Source: Podaxis mareebaensis (lineage: Eukaryota; Basidiomycota; Agaricomycetes; Agaricales; Agaricaceae). Taken from it: 64,000 nt of DNA. The position numbers and the translations under genes are program-made. Positions 12,630 through 27,393 of this stretch are shown here, one piece after another (the stretch's first letter is position 1; each line of letters opens with the position of its first letter). Where the stretch lies: the NCBI GenBank assembly GCA_018524725.1, contig JAEUWP010000632.1, positions 62,001-126,000 of the forward strand, read 5' to 3'. Below the pieces are notes generated by a model, which had not been told where the DNA came from, made no database searches, and saw nothing but the letters and a program-made list of their open reading frames with translations.

Positions 12630-13616
12630 ATGGAAGGTTAGTTTTTTTTATTGTACGATTCCTCGACATGCGGAGTTAATCACTTGTTTTGTTTTTTTTT
12701 AGTTGATCCTCCTGCCTTCGATATCACCAGATTACCAGAGGAACTACGCGAAAAAATTGTAGACTCATGTGATGTTAGGACCATGACCGCGCTCGCTAGT
12801 ACCTCCAAGTACTGGGACCACAAGCGCAGCAAATGCGTCTACCTTCGGGTCATCAACATCCTCAAGCACTTTCAACTGGACCCAAAGACCTTCCTCGAGT
12901 TCCTCACGAGGACATCAAGCGTCATCTCGGGCTCTGCGGCCCTCCTCGTTTTCTGCCCTGGATTATTCATCCCCGGCGACCTCGACATCTACTGCCCCGA
13001 GGAGAACCTCAACGACGTCTTGGACTTCCTTGACACGTTCACGGAATACCATTCGCCAGAGGAATGTTCACCAAGGGAAGAACTCGTTGAAGATGCCGAA
13101 TACGACGCTTGGGTCTTCAGCGAGAATCACATCGCAAAAGTACTCAAACTTCGATGCTCTCCACCATCCGACTCCATGTGTGCGGACCCTACGATGGTGA
13201 ACATCATTGCGGTGCGAGAAATCCACCCTATCATGGCCATATCACACTTCCACTCGACACCGGTGATGAATATCATCACAGGCAAGGGCGCTATATGTGT
13301 GTACCCTGAACTCACGTTGCGGATGCGAGGGGTGATTAACACACAGAAGGAATCCATAACTAAGACCAGGAAATTTGGGCGATGTCTGGAAAAGTACAGA
13401 CAGAGGGGTTTCGACCTCGCTTTGACGTTGGGCAAATGGCCCGGCCTGAGGTCGGACTTTGCCAGGATGCAGATGCTGAAGGATGTTCCGCTTTGTGCGA
13501 TTGCGTTTCCAGAGGTCCCGGTCGCGGTTGGAATGACAAGGGTGCCGAAGGAAGTGATTTTGGAGGAGGACGAATGGCTTCTCGACTGGGAGTTGAGTGA
13601 ATGGCAACTCGGTTGA
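12630..13616 (+). CDS. F-box-like protein with nucleotidyltransferase-like motif
   Basis: The first exon is only 7 nt (ATGGAAG, 12630-12636), followed by a 66-nt intron and one long exon from 12703. The N-terminus (ITRLPEELREKIVDSCDV ... LASTSKYW) has the helix pattern of an F-box, which would bind Skp1 in an SCF ubiquitin ligase. Residues about 75-105 read SGSAALLVF ... PGDLDIYCPE. This resembles the hG[GS]...DhDh signature of pol-beta-fold nucleotidyltransferases. The rest is mixed alpha/beta and ends WELSEWQLG. About 300 residues. Related proteins are common in Agaricomycetes and I know no assigned function; the NTase reading is my inference from the motif alone. Confidence 0.75.
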
Positions 13617-14035
13617 AGACAAGTTTGGAGTATATGTATAGAAAATGCCTATACTATGGGTACCTTGTCGATGCGCTTGTGATTTGGACATTTATTTTTG
13701 TCTCTATACTGTATACCGAAGCTTACAACTCAAACCTTGGTGCACTCCATTCTGTATGCCGTGCCGCAACAGCCCAAATGAACGTCTAGAAATTAAAGGT
13801 GTGGTTGGGTAATAAGTGAGACATATACATTCTAAGTCACAACGGCGTTGTTTTTAGTGGCGAGACGGGTTCCGGATGTAAGAAAGACTATGTCAGTATC
13901 TGCCTGACGTGGATAGGAAGAGAGAATATAATATATTTACTCTTGTTTCCGTAGATACAGTGTCACCATATGTCCACAAGAAATATAAGTTGGCAACCTC
14001 CGGAAATGGTTCGTACACGCCCAAAAAGTCAGCAC
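13617..14035. other. Intergenic region
   Basis: Convergent 3' region between the F-box-like gene and the NACHT locus, moderately AT-rich. No gene or repeat recognised. Confidence 0.4.
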
Positions 14036-14688
14036 TCAAAAAATGGAAAAGAAACGGAACGAAAAGGCGGGAAATATAAGAAGCAGTACGAAACATGATA
14101 TAATGAATACCAAGTTGAGCCCTGGCCATATATAGTATGCGAAAATGGTTAGTTCGCGGGGAGTCCATCGTGAGCCTGCTGCGCCGGGTTCATCAGCATG
14201 TGTTGAATCTTGGGCATGCTTAGAGCAGGAATTAAGCGATATCATAGATTGTGGAGCTAAGTGGGTGGAGGCAACAGTCGGGCGCTTCACGACCAGCGGA
14301 CTTCCTGCCTCTAGACCAGTAGGAACCCACTGATCTTGGTAGGCCACAACTAAGCAAGTTCGTCGGCCGCGACCCAACCAAAAATACCCCTTATGCTTGT
14401 ACATAACCACGTTCAGCCAGACTGATATAATCATCGCCGCTTATTGACTTACTTCTCGCCGATGGCCGATACTGACCTCGGGAACTTTTCCAGTATGGTG
14501 GATAGATTTCAATATGTAATAATTCATCCCCAGCTTTCGAAGGCTATTAGAGCAGCCAGTTTGTGGAAGAGGGCGAAACTCACACCATGGACATAGACCA
14601 TTTTCGGTCCGTTGTAGTACTTCATGAGTAGGTGATCCGTCTCATGAACTGGCTTCAACCGAATTAAACCTTGATTACCGCTCCCCTG
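14036..14688 (-). CDS. Possible 3' exons of the NACHT gene
   Basis: Downstream of the apparent NACHT stop at 14702, coding-like sequence resumes if a 52-nt intron (14689-14740, GTATTT...AAAG) is removed: the frame continues QGSGNQGLIRLKPVHETDHL. Two further candidate introns then keep one frame: one of 40 nt near 14510-14550 and one starting GTCAGT and ending ATCAG near 14430-14486. They join segments such as PSKAGDELLHIEIYPPYW and GYFWLGRGRRTCLVVAYQ. The frame ends with a hydrophobic stretch (VFIISCFVLLLIF) at a stop at 14036. Alternatively this is a separate small gene or eroded sequence. The 40-nt intron is short, so the model is tentative. Confidence 0.35.
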
Positions 14689-14701
14689 CTTTATCAATAA
14701 A

Positions 14702-16822
14702 TCAGATCAGGCCAAGACTGAACTGAAATACTGGAAATACCAAGTCGAGAAGCCATTTCATGAGTGATCCGAACCACTGAGACCACACTGGTAGGTCATC
14801 TACCGTAAGGCGACAAAAGTCGAAACGTTGCAGTTTGGCGACTACTGCCGTGGCATTTTCGTCATCAACCAGGTCGTACATTCTCCAGAACCATCTCTTA
14901 GAGAAGGCCCGCAAAATTTCTGGGTTACGATCGCTACCACTGCCGTCCCACATCTATTGTGGAGGGAAGCCGTGCTGACAACCTAGGATTCGTTGGTATG
15001 AATACTCGAGCCAATGGCGTAGCCTTACTTTGCAAACGACATCGACGCTCGGATTGCGATTGAATCGCCTGATTGACTGGGAAACGGGGTTGCATTGCAC
15101 CAGCTTCTCCTTGAAAGCAAGCTTCCCAGAGCGATTGGAGTCCCGAAGGAAATCACCAAATGACGCATGGAAGAACCGTATCGGACGGTCTCGGGCGCCC
15201 TTCGGCGCTGGAACATCTAGCACGGCATGTAGGTGGTCGAGGGCACTATAAAATGTGCTTTGATCCAAGCAAAGGAAATTGGCAACGGTCCGAGCATCAA
15301 AGCGGCCCATTAAAACCAGATGCGGGAGGAGCATGAGACCAAGGATTTGCATGATGACTGGAAGAACCTCAGGATGGAGATTGAACATTATCTGATGGTA
15401 AAGGAGATCTAGTGCATGTAATGGGTTAATTGCACCAGGAACGTGGGAGTTACGGAGGAACCTCAGGCAGATTTGCAGCTGAGCCTTAGGATTTCGACGT
15501 TTATTGTCACCGACAAATCCGAGAATGATGAAAGCGAAAATGAAGAGCCCGGAGGCAGCGTCCGCTAGCCGTCTTAATTGATCCTTCGATGGCCATGCGC
15601 CACGTTCGTCGACACCAAACATCTCTGGGTACTCTTCGCAAAGTTTGTTAAGCCCAGCAGAAAGGTAACGGTAAACGTCTCGCCTAGCCTGAACGTCATC
15701 GACATTGAGTTCTTCCCGTGCGCACAGGACCGTGAAATCGACCTTCTTGAGGAGTTTCTTTAAGTGTGATTTGGGACGACTATAGATCATGCACAGGAGG
15801 GGAGACTGAGGATTTGAGCGAGCGTACTCGCTGATGAGTTCAATGAACCCGCATTGAGCCTCCTCCCCTTTGCATCCGTCCAAGCCGTCCAGAATTATTA
15901 ACAGCGGTTTCTGGGTCCTTCGCGGTTGTTGCACCTTTAGCTGTGCAAATGGTTCGGCTATGAGTTCTTTAAACTGAGTCTGGATATTCTTCTCGAGGAT
16001 TGTCGGGTCGTCAGCCAACAAGTGAGCAACAAGGTTCTTGTAATCCGGGTCCCGAACGGCAAGCTGGTAGGCGAGGCTAGGAAGAACTCGGAATGCGTCG
16101 TCGCGCTCGCTTGGCCGAGAGAAGAAGAAGCAACCCCCAAGGCGATCAAGACGCTGGCAATCCTCAGCAACGGTCTGCGCAACTGTCGACTTTCTAACAC
16201 CAAGAGGTCCCACGATCCACAACATAATCCATTGCCTTTGGATATTGTCGACCCATTTCATGACTCTGCTCCTCAGCTCCTTTCGGGTGCCTGGATGACA
16301 CCGGGGTGTGGATCGAGCAGATGAATCAACTTCTACTCCAGCAATTCTTTTGTGTTCTAAGACCTCGAACACTGTTTTGTGTTATTAAGCCAGACTCGGT
16401 GAATAGGCAAAGGGAGTTATACCTGTTTTGCCAGAGGCAGAATATTGGTGGAAGTGCTCAATCATTTCGACGTTGCTGAAAACATTGTGATGAGCGCCAA
16501 CAAGAAAACCTCCTTCCTTTGCCCCGATACGAAGGTTCGCCTTCGTTTTTCGTCTTTCATCTTCGTCCTGAGACCCCTCCGTCGTTTTCCGCGTTTCATC
16601 CTCGACCTGGGACTGCTCTTTTCCTCGCCCTCCCCCTCTGACCGCGTTTCCTCGGTCCGTTTTCGCCTTCCCTTGTTCGTAAAAATCAACTTGAAGGTTT
16701 TCCGGATTCCGAAGTGCATGGGATCGGGGATGTTGGCAGTAAGGCAGTTTGACTCGTGTTTTCCACGAGGTGGGACAGCGGCTGATGCGAGCGCTTCCTA
16801 GCACTGGAATGGCTGGCCTCAA
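14702..16822 (-). CDS. NACHT-domain STAND NTPase with degraded Walker motifs
   Basis: A fungal NLR-like STAND protein. The first exon (from ATG 16822) is charged and ends near GAHHNVFSNVEMIEHF. A 51-nt intron (about 16371-16421) then joins to FEVLEHKRIAGVEVDSSA and RCHPGTRKELRS, the usual lead-in to NACHT. The P-loop reads GPLGVRKST, with Arg where GK is expected. The Walker B region reads LLIILDGLDGCKG, with Gly instead of the usual Glu. A winged-helix-like part (HASFGDFLRDSNRSG) follows. An in-frame TAG at 14954-14956 is followed directly by ATG. It may lie inside a 75-nt intron (14954-15028, GTAAGG...AATAG, phase 0) or be a nonsense mutation. No C-terminal WD40, ankyrin or TPR repeats are visible. 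The altered motifs suggest loss of ATPase activity or early decay. Confidence 0.75.
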
Positions 16823-17838
16823 ACTTTCAGGGGCATAGATTCAAGAGTCCGTTCTTCCCGAGGATTAGGTGCGCAATGTACAGGTTCGAAGGCGATTCTT
16901 CACTTTTACCGTAACATCTTGCAGCTAAGTCAGGCGTTGCAGCTGTAGGATGCGCCAGGAACAGTAGCTGTTTTGACATCTGCCCTTCGCTCGTTACTCA
17001 ATTTCTGCCCTAGATGTATTCAATTCACTTGGTTTCATCGCCGCGTCATTTGTTCATTTTCACACTCGCAACTGTTCCTCATCCACTAGCACGGTGTTGC
17101 CATGCCATTGGGATAGAAGTCACGAACTGAACGAAAGCGAATGTGGGCATGGCTGGGAGTCTGGTGCTGTAACATGATACTTTCACGAAGGATCAAATAC
17201 CTACTTGATGTAGCTGCGAGCTTCACCCAAGGAACAGGTCATTGCAAACCAGAGATAGGTCCCCGTAGGGGGAGATGCAAGGATGTAGAGGTGTAACAAG
17301 ACAAGGCCAGCTCGGAAACAAAGATAAAGAGTCCAAGGTCAGCGTCAGCAGTTGTCTGGTGTCCATGCTTCGTGTTCTTTCGTATTGGACGTCTTTGAGC
17401 GTTGCTTGCAAACCTTGTTGATGGTTCTCAGCTCCTTCGGGTGTCGGAATGGCACTGGGGTAGCGGGTCTCGTGCAGATGAGCCGACTTCTACTCTGCCC
17501 ACTCATTGCATTCGAGGTGTTCATACACTATCCCTTTATTGAGACGTGGTGGTTGGACAGGTGAGAAGGATAGCTAGTATTCTGGGGTTAACCGACGGCG
17601 AGCAGATCAGCGAATAGGGGTTGGTTGTGATTGTGTGACCTGGAGCTATTTATATTTCCCAGCTGCGCACCACAATGGGCTCCAAGTTGTTGTGATGCTG
17701 AAGTAGCAACGAGTGTAGCTCTATGTTTTACTCTTCCCATCACACACACGAATAGCCACATTGCCAACGCACGCGCTGGACTCACAACACGAACCGCTTC
17801 TAGAGGCTGCTGAGCCATCCTCGCCGTCCATTGGTGCC
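16823..17838. other. Intergenic region holding a NACHT gene relic
   Basis: About 1 kb between the NACHT gene and the GH47 mannosidase. Apart from the relic listed at 17425-17525 and the mannosidase promoter, I see only short non-coding-like frames. Confidence 0.5.
17425..17525 (-). pseudogene. Relic of a second NACHT gene
   Basis: Read on the minus strand, about 90 nt match the segment of the neighbouring NACHT gene that encodes EVDSSARSTPRCHPGTRKEL (near 16270-16345). Shared words include GTAGAAGT, TCATCTGC and AAGGAGCTGAG at the same spacing. Small indels break the frame, and no Walker motifs follow. This is a decayed fragment of a tandem paralogue. Confidence 0.6.
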
Positions 17839-20314
<2,476 letters not shown>

Positions 20315-20641
20315 TAGATTAGATCCATAGATCACATTGTCTTTCAATCTACGGATCATGGGCGTTGATGAGCAGAGCGGCACGGCCGGATCTCCCGGAC
20401 CGAAACGGAACTGTTGATTACCAGAAAAAGGAGGAAAGAAAAACAACTACTGCGGAGTTTCATGTCACTGGGCCGGTGGTTAGGTAGAGCTCTTTCATAT
20501 GGGCTCCGAGCTTGTGGGCCTTTTAAGGGCTCCTTGTCCGCATTCACTGCCCGTCCCACAACTTGCTCCCTTTCTCCCGCTTTCCCCTCGTCATTTTTAC
20601 ATCTGCGTTGCCGATTCAAGCATTCTTCTACTGCCGCAGAC
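20315..20641. other. Promoter region of glycerol kinase gene
   Basis: A 327-bp head-to-tail spacer containing the end of the GH47 transcript and the glycerol kinase promoter. Its last 120 bp are pyrimidine-rich (CTCCCTTTCTCCC, TTTCCCCTCGTC), as is usual upstream of fungal start codons. Confidence 0.4.
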
Positions 20642-22940
<2,299 letters not shown>

Positions 22941-23077
22941 TTGACGAGTAGTAAATTGTGATTTAATGGCTGTATTTATAGTAGTGTGAATTGATTGGCT
23001 GTTGGCTGAGTTTCAAATGTTTGTATTCTGGTTAGGAAAGCCAGCTTGCCCGTTCTGGCATCCACTCCGGCGCGAAC

Positions 23078-26000
23078 ATGTCCAGTTTCGACAAAATCGT
23101 CAAACTGGCCTGCAAGCCAAAAAATGCCCCTCCAAAACCGAAGGTATTTCCCAAATCTCTGCTCGCGGGATCCATAAACTCACTCCTGGATGCCAGTACA
23201 TAGACGCCATCATCGCTGCTACCTGGTCCGAGGATGGGGCTGTCCATGATGTCTGCAAGGCCCTCGCCCCACGCTTCCGCGAGCCCAACTCTGTCGTACG
23301 TCTCCTCTCACCCTTTCCGATATGCTTGTGAAGACCATGAGCTCAAATCTTCGCCCCCCATCCGGCTCAGGTCGTGTTTAAGGCACTGATCGTACTACAT
23401 ACCATGATTCGTAATGGCGCCACCGACAACGTCCTCTCGCACCTCTCTCAATCCGACATTTTGAAACTGCGCAACGTGTACTCTGGAAATTGGGAAGGTC
23501 AGGGTCACCGTTTGTTGCCCTTCGCTCTATCTGGCTGGATGGCTGACTGACTGTTCACCTCGTTCGCCTTCCATTCCATCGCTACCCCATCACGACATCA
23601 CAACTCTATATCATATCACTTCCCAACATCTAGGTTTCGAGAATCCAGACCACTTACACCACTACGCTCGATATCTTGACTGCCGCATCCGCTCATTCCG
23701 CGACCTCAAGCACGATGTCATCAAGGTTCAGTCCGAGACGAACCGGGATATGCGAAACTCGGTGACGACGTTAGAGGAGGAACAGGGATATAAGACCAAG
23801 AAGCAAGGGAATAACGCAAGTTTGGCGAGAAGTAAGACAATGATGGGAAGGAAGTTGCGGTCGATGACGGTTGAGAAGGGGTTGTTGAGGGAGACCAAGG
23901 TCGTACACCAGATGATTGATGCTTTGGTGGAATGCAGGGTATGTTATCCGTTCGTTCGTTGTTGGGATGGCGTGCTAGGAGTGCTGACTTGGCTGGTTGT
24001 CGTTGTTCTAGTTCTACCTGGATGGTGTAGATGATGAGCTGCGTTTGACGGCGTTGCGGATGCTTGTTAAGGACTTGTTGATCTTGTTCCAGGCTGGGAA
24101 TGAGGCCGTCATCAACCTCCTCGGTGCGTACGTTTGAGATCCTTGCTGCACCTGGTTCTAACACCTATTTCTTCGTAGAGCAATACTTTGAGATGTCACA
24201 CATAGACGCTGCGGAGGCGCTCTCGATCTACCGACATTTCTGCAAACAAACAGAACACGTCACCGAGTACCTCGGGGTAGCAAAGAAGCTGCAGAATTTA
24301 TTGAATGTTCCGATCCCCAACCTACGTCATGTACGTTTTTATCGCCGAAACCTAGCTTACTTCTTGATGTTCTGCTCTAGGCACCATTATCCCTTGCGAC
24401 CGCCCTGCAGGAATACCTGGACGATCCTAATTTCGAGCAGAACCGCTTGGAATACAGGGCCAATAGGGCAGCTGCAGACGGAAAGGCTGTGTCCAAGTCC
24501 TCCGCAAATAAATCCAAAGCCGCTTCTTGTTCGTCCTGCCTTCGTTCCTCCCAGAAACGTGTCTAATTTCCATTCAGCGCCGAAACCAGATACCAAGTCG
24601 GGCGCTTCTGCCTCGACCTCAAACCCAGCTCAACCCGCTGCCTCCGGCCCTACATCATCTGTCCCTCAGGAGCAGCAGAAGAAGACCAATATCGAAGACT
24701 TCTTTAACTCGATCGAAGAAAATCAAACCAGTATGTTCAACCAGCAAGCACCAAGGTTTGAGCATTCAAGTCTCATGTCGCTGGGATTCAACTGATATAC
24801 TTTCAGTCCTAATGCCTTTACCCCACAAGCAGCGCCAAATCCCTTCGCTCAGATGATAACCGGGCAACCTTTCGCGATCCCGCAAATCAATACACAACCC
24901 ACAGGGTTCCTCATGCCCCAGCATACCGCAATGCCGAATGCCGCGAACCCGTTCGGTATTCAAGGGCAACAACCGTCTACCGCACCAGGGCATCGTCCAT
25001 TCTCGACGTTCCTCACGACTCCCGAGCAGCAAAACTTCCTGCAACCCCAAGCGACCGGGGTTAATCCGTTCCGTCAGAGTATGCTGATGCCCCAGACAAC
25101 GGGCATGGCTCTGTTCGGTGTGGGAGGTGGCTCCGGGATGGGTATGAGTTCACCTCAACAACAACCAAATTCAAACCCATTCCCTGGCCCAAATCAGCCA
25201 ATGCAACCCGTGGCAACAGGTTTCGGTCAATCCTTCTTCAACGCAACATCACCCTCCCAACAACCCAGTCAACAGCCGCAACAACAAATGGGGCTGCCGT
25301 TCCAACCTTCACCCGCATCCACCTCCATGGCACCTTCTACTTCGGCTTTTGCTACAACAGCGCAGACACAGACGAATTTGAATGTTCCTCAACGCCCTGC
25401 ATCGACGCCTCTTACTACCTTTGGCTCGACGACAAAGAGCGCTTCACCACCACCCGCGAAGCCGCTCAAACCCCATATGACAGGAACGAAGAATCCCTTC
25501 GGACCCATAATCGAGCCTACCCCACCGGTACCGAAACCACCTACGTTGGCGGAGTTGGCTATGGGCCTTGGTGCGTCCCCTGCTGGGTCCACTCAGCAAC
25601 AACAACCGCAGGTTAATGGGGCAGCGACGAACACGAACACGGGTGGATTCAACTTTGCTAAGAGTGCATTGAACCCAGGTGGGACGGATATGAGCAGTGT
25701 CGCGTCGTCGTTTGCGTTTTCGAATGCCAAACCCAATGCTGCTGGTGGGACGACGACCTCGCCGACCGCTACTACTGCAGGATCGACGTTCTCGGATTCC
25801 TTGTTTGGCGGTTCGACAAATGCAGGGGGTTCGAATGTGAACCCTATTTCGGCTACGACGTCATTGCCCACTGGTGTTGGGAGTGGTGTTGGTACTAGTG
25901 CGGGTGCGGGTGCAGGCGCTACTGCGCCATTGAAGCCGCAAATGACGGGATTCGCGGGGTTGAAACCGTTCAAGCCTACTTCGTCCTTTGGTGCTGCACT

Positions 26001-26640
26001 GATGGAGTCGTTGCCACCTATTCCTAATTCGTCCGGCGCTACAAGCCCCACTGCCACTACCGCTTCCAGCGCTGTCGGCACTGGAACTTCGGGCGCAAGC
26101 ACGATCGGGCCCGGTACAAGTGCTGGTGGAGTTGGTTCATCGTCATTCGGGATGTCGGAATTTGGTGCGTTGAATAAGCAGCAGCAGACTGGATTCGGTG
26201 GAAGTTTGGGTGGACTTGGGGCGTTGAATGCTGGTGCAAATACTGCTGGAAATGGGGGTATTACGGGCGCATCAACCCCAACCACACCCGCCAATGCAAG
26301 TTCTCCCAGAGCGACATCTCCCACAGGATTAGGAGTGACAGGCACAGCGTCGAGGTTGGGTGTTGGCTTGAGGCCGCAGATTACAGGTGGTGGAGCGGCA
26401 AATCCGTTTAGGGCGTCTATGGCTGCTGGGAATACGCCTGGTGGTGGGTTCGGCCCCGGGGTGCCAAATGTGCCGCCGTTGCCGACTGGTTTTGGGAGTG
26501 GGAGTATGTTTGGCACGATGCCATTTTCCTCGTCGGCAACGACGGGGATGAACGGGTTTGGGGCGTTCGGGCAGCAAGGTGCGGCAGGGCAACAGCCTGG
26601 AGGACAGCAGCAAAGCCAAGGAAGCGCGTCATTGATTTGA
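23078..26640 (+). CDS. AP180/CALM clathrin adaptor with ANTH domain (Yap1801/1802-like)
   Basis: An endocytic adaptor that links clathrin and cargo to PI(4,5)P2 membranes. It starts MSSFDKIVKLACKPK. The Lys-rich lipid-binding patch and ANTH helices follow: DAIIAATWSEDGAVHDVCK; VVFKALIVLHTMIRNG; YLDCRIRSFRDLKHDVIK; EALSIYRHFCKQTEHVTEYL. After exons to about 24.8 kb, one 1.8-kb exon (about 24810-26640) encodes a disordered Q/G/T/P-rich tail. The tail holds several NPF motifs (ANPFGI, GVNPFR, SNPFPG, KNPFGP, ANPFRA), which bind EH domains. It also holds repeated [LI]xxQxTG motifs at 24886, 25039, 25084, 25930 and 26368, plus LKPHMTG at 25465. In yeast this motif is the target of Prk1/Ark1 kinases. 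About 850-900 residues in all. Confidence 0.92.
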
Positions 26641-27393
26641 ATTGGCAGGAGTATGATTCTCCCTTGAGGCCCATGCCCCCAGATATCCCTGTCTTCACTC
26701 CCTGAGGGCGGTAGTCAGAGGTCCGTTGGACGTTTGATGTTGAGTTATGACGCATCATGTATGAGATACCACGTTCGTTCTTTGTTTCCTTCCTTCCTTT
26801 TCTCTCGGTTTCGTTGTATTCACGAGGCGCTTCCTCTCTCTATCCTTTGTGATGACCCATCTAGTACGCTCGTTTCTGTTACCCCGTTTCTCTGGACATT
26901 TCACTCCTTTATATTTGCCCGCCACCCTGGCCTACACCCCCTGAGAAGGTAGGCTCTCATTAATATTTCCGACCTATTCCCCATTGTTTTCCTCTTTTCT
27001 CCTATCTCTCTTCTCTCTCTTTTGATACACAAGTCCTGTAATATTGCACTTTGCTTAGGTCTACTTTAGCAACAACGGAATCCCTCCTCTTGGAAGTTCA
27101 TTCGGGAAGAGTCAACTAGTTTTGGTCTAAGCCTGTGCTCTGTTTCCTTTTTATGTCAATCTTGGGTACCGAAGCATCTCCGTTGTCATAAATTTAAGCG
27201 TCAAAGAGTGAAGTTGTTCATGTTAGCCGTATATTGAATTGATTCACACACAAAGCACAAAGGCGTGCACGCTCGCCCGTGGCTGCTGTTATTTGCGCTC
27301 GACTCACTCGCCCACTCGGTTTGTTGCACTCTGACCACTACCATCTCAGGCCTAGGGTTGCCTTGTGATCGTCCTTTCTTCTGCTCCACCACC
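26641..27393. other. 3' region of AP180 gene and promoter of NASP gene
   Basis: This 753-bp spacer is strongly pyrimidine-rich in the middle (about 26770-27030, TTTCCTTCCTTCC and TCTCTCTT runs). The last 30 bp before the NASP ATG read CTTCTGCTCCACCACC. No gene was recognised. Confidence 0.4.

Noticed and set aside
16870..16900. GGTTCGAAGGC resembling a tRNA T-loop
   Set aside because: No matching acceptor stem, D-arm or anticodon arm can be drawn around it.
25593..26516. 307-residue minus-strand frame opposite the AP180 tail
   Set aside because: A by-product of the biased Gln/Gly/Thr-rich composition; the + strand continues the ANTH protein and carries the NPF and QxTG motifs.
24850..26640. 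Repeat-rich low-complexity DNA as a possible tandem repeat array
   Set aside because: No constant period; it is coding low complexity in the AP180 disordered tail.
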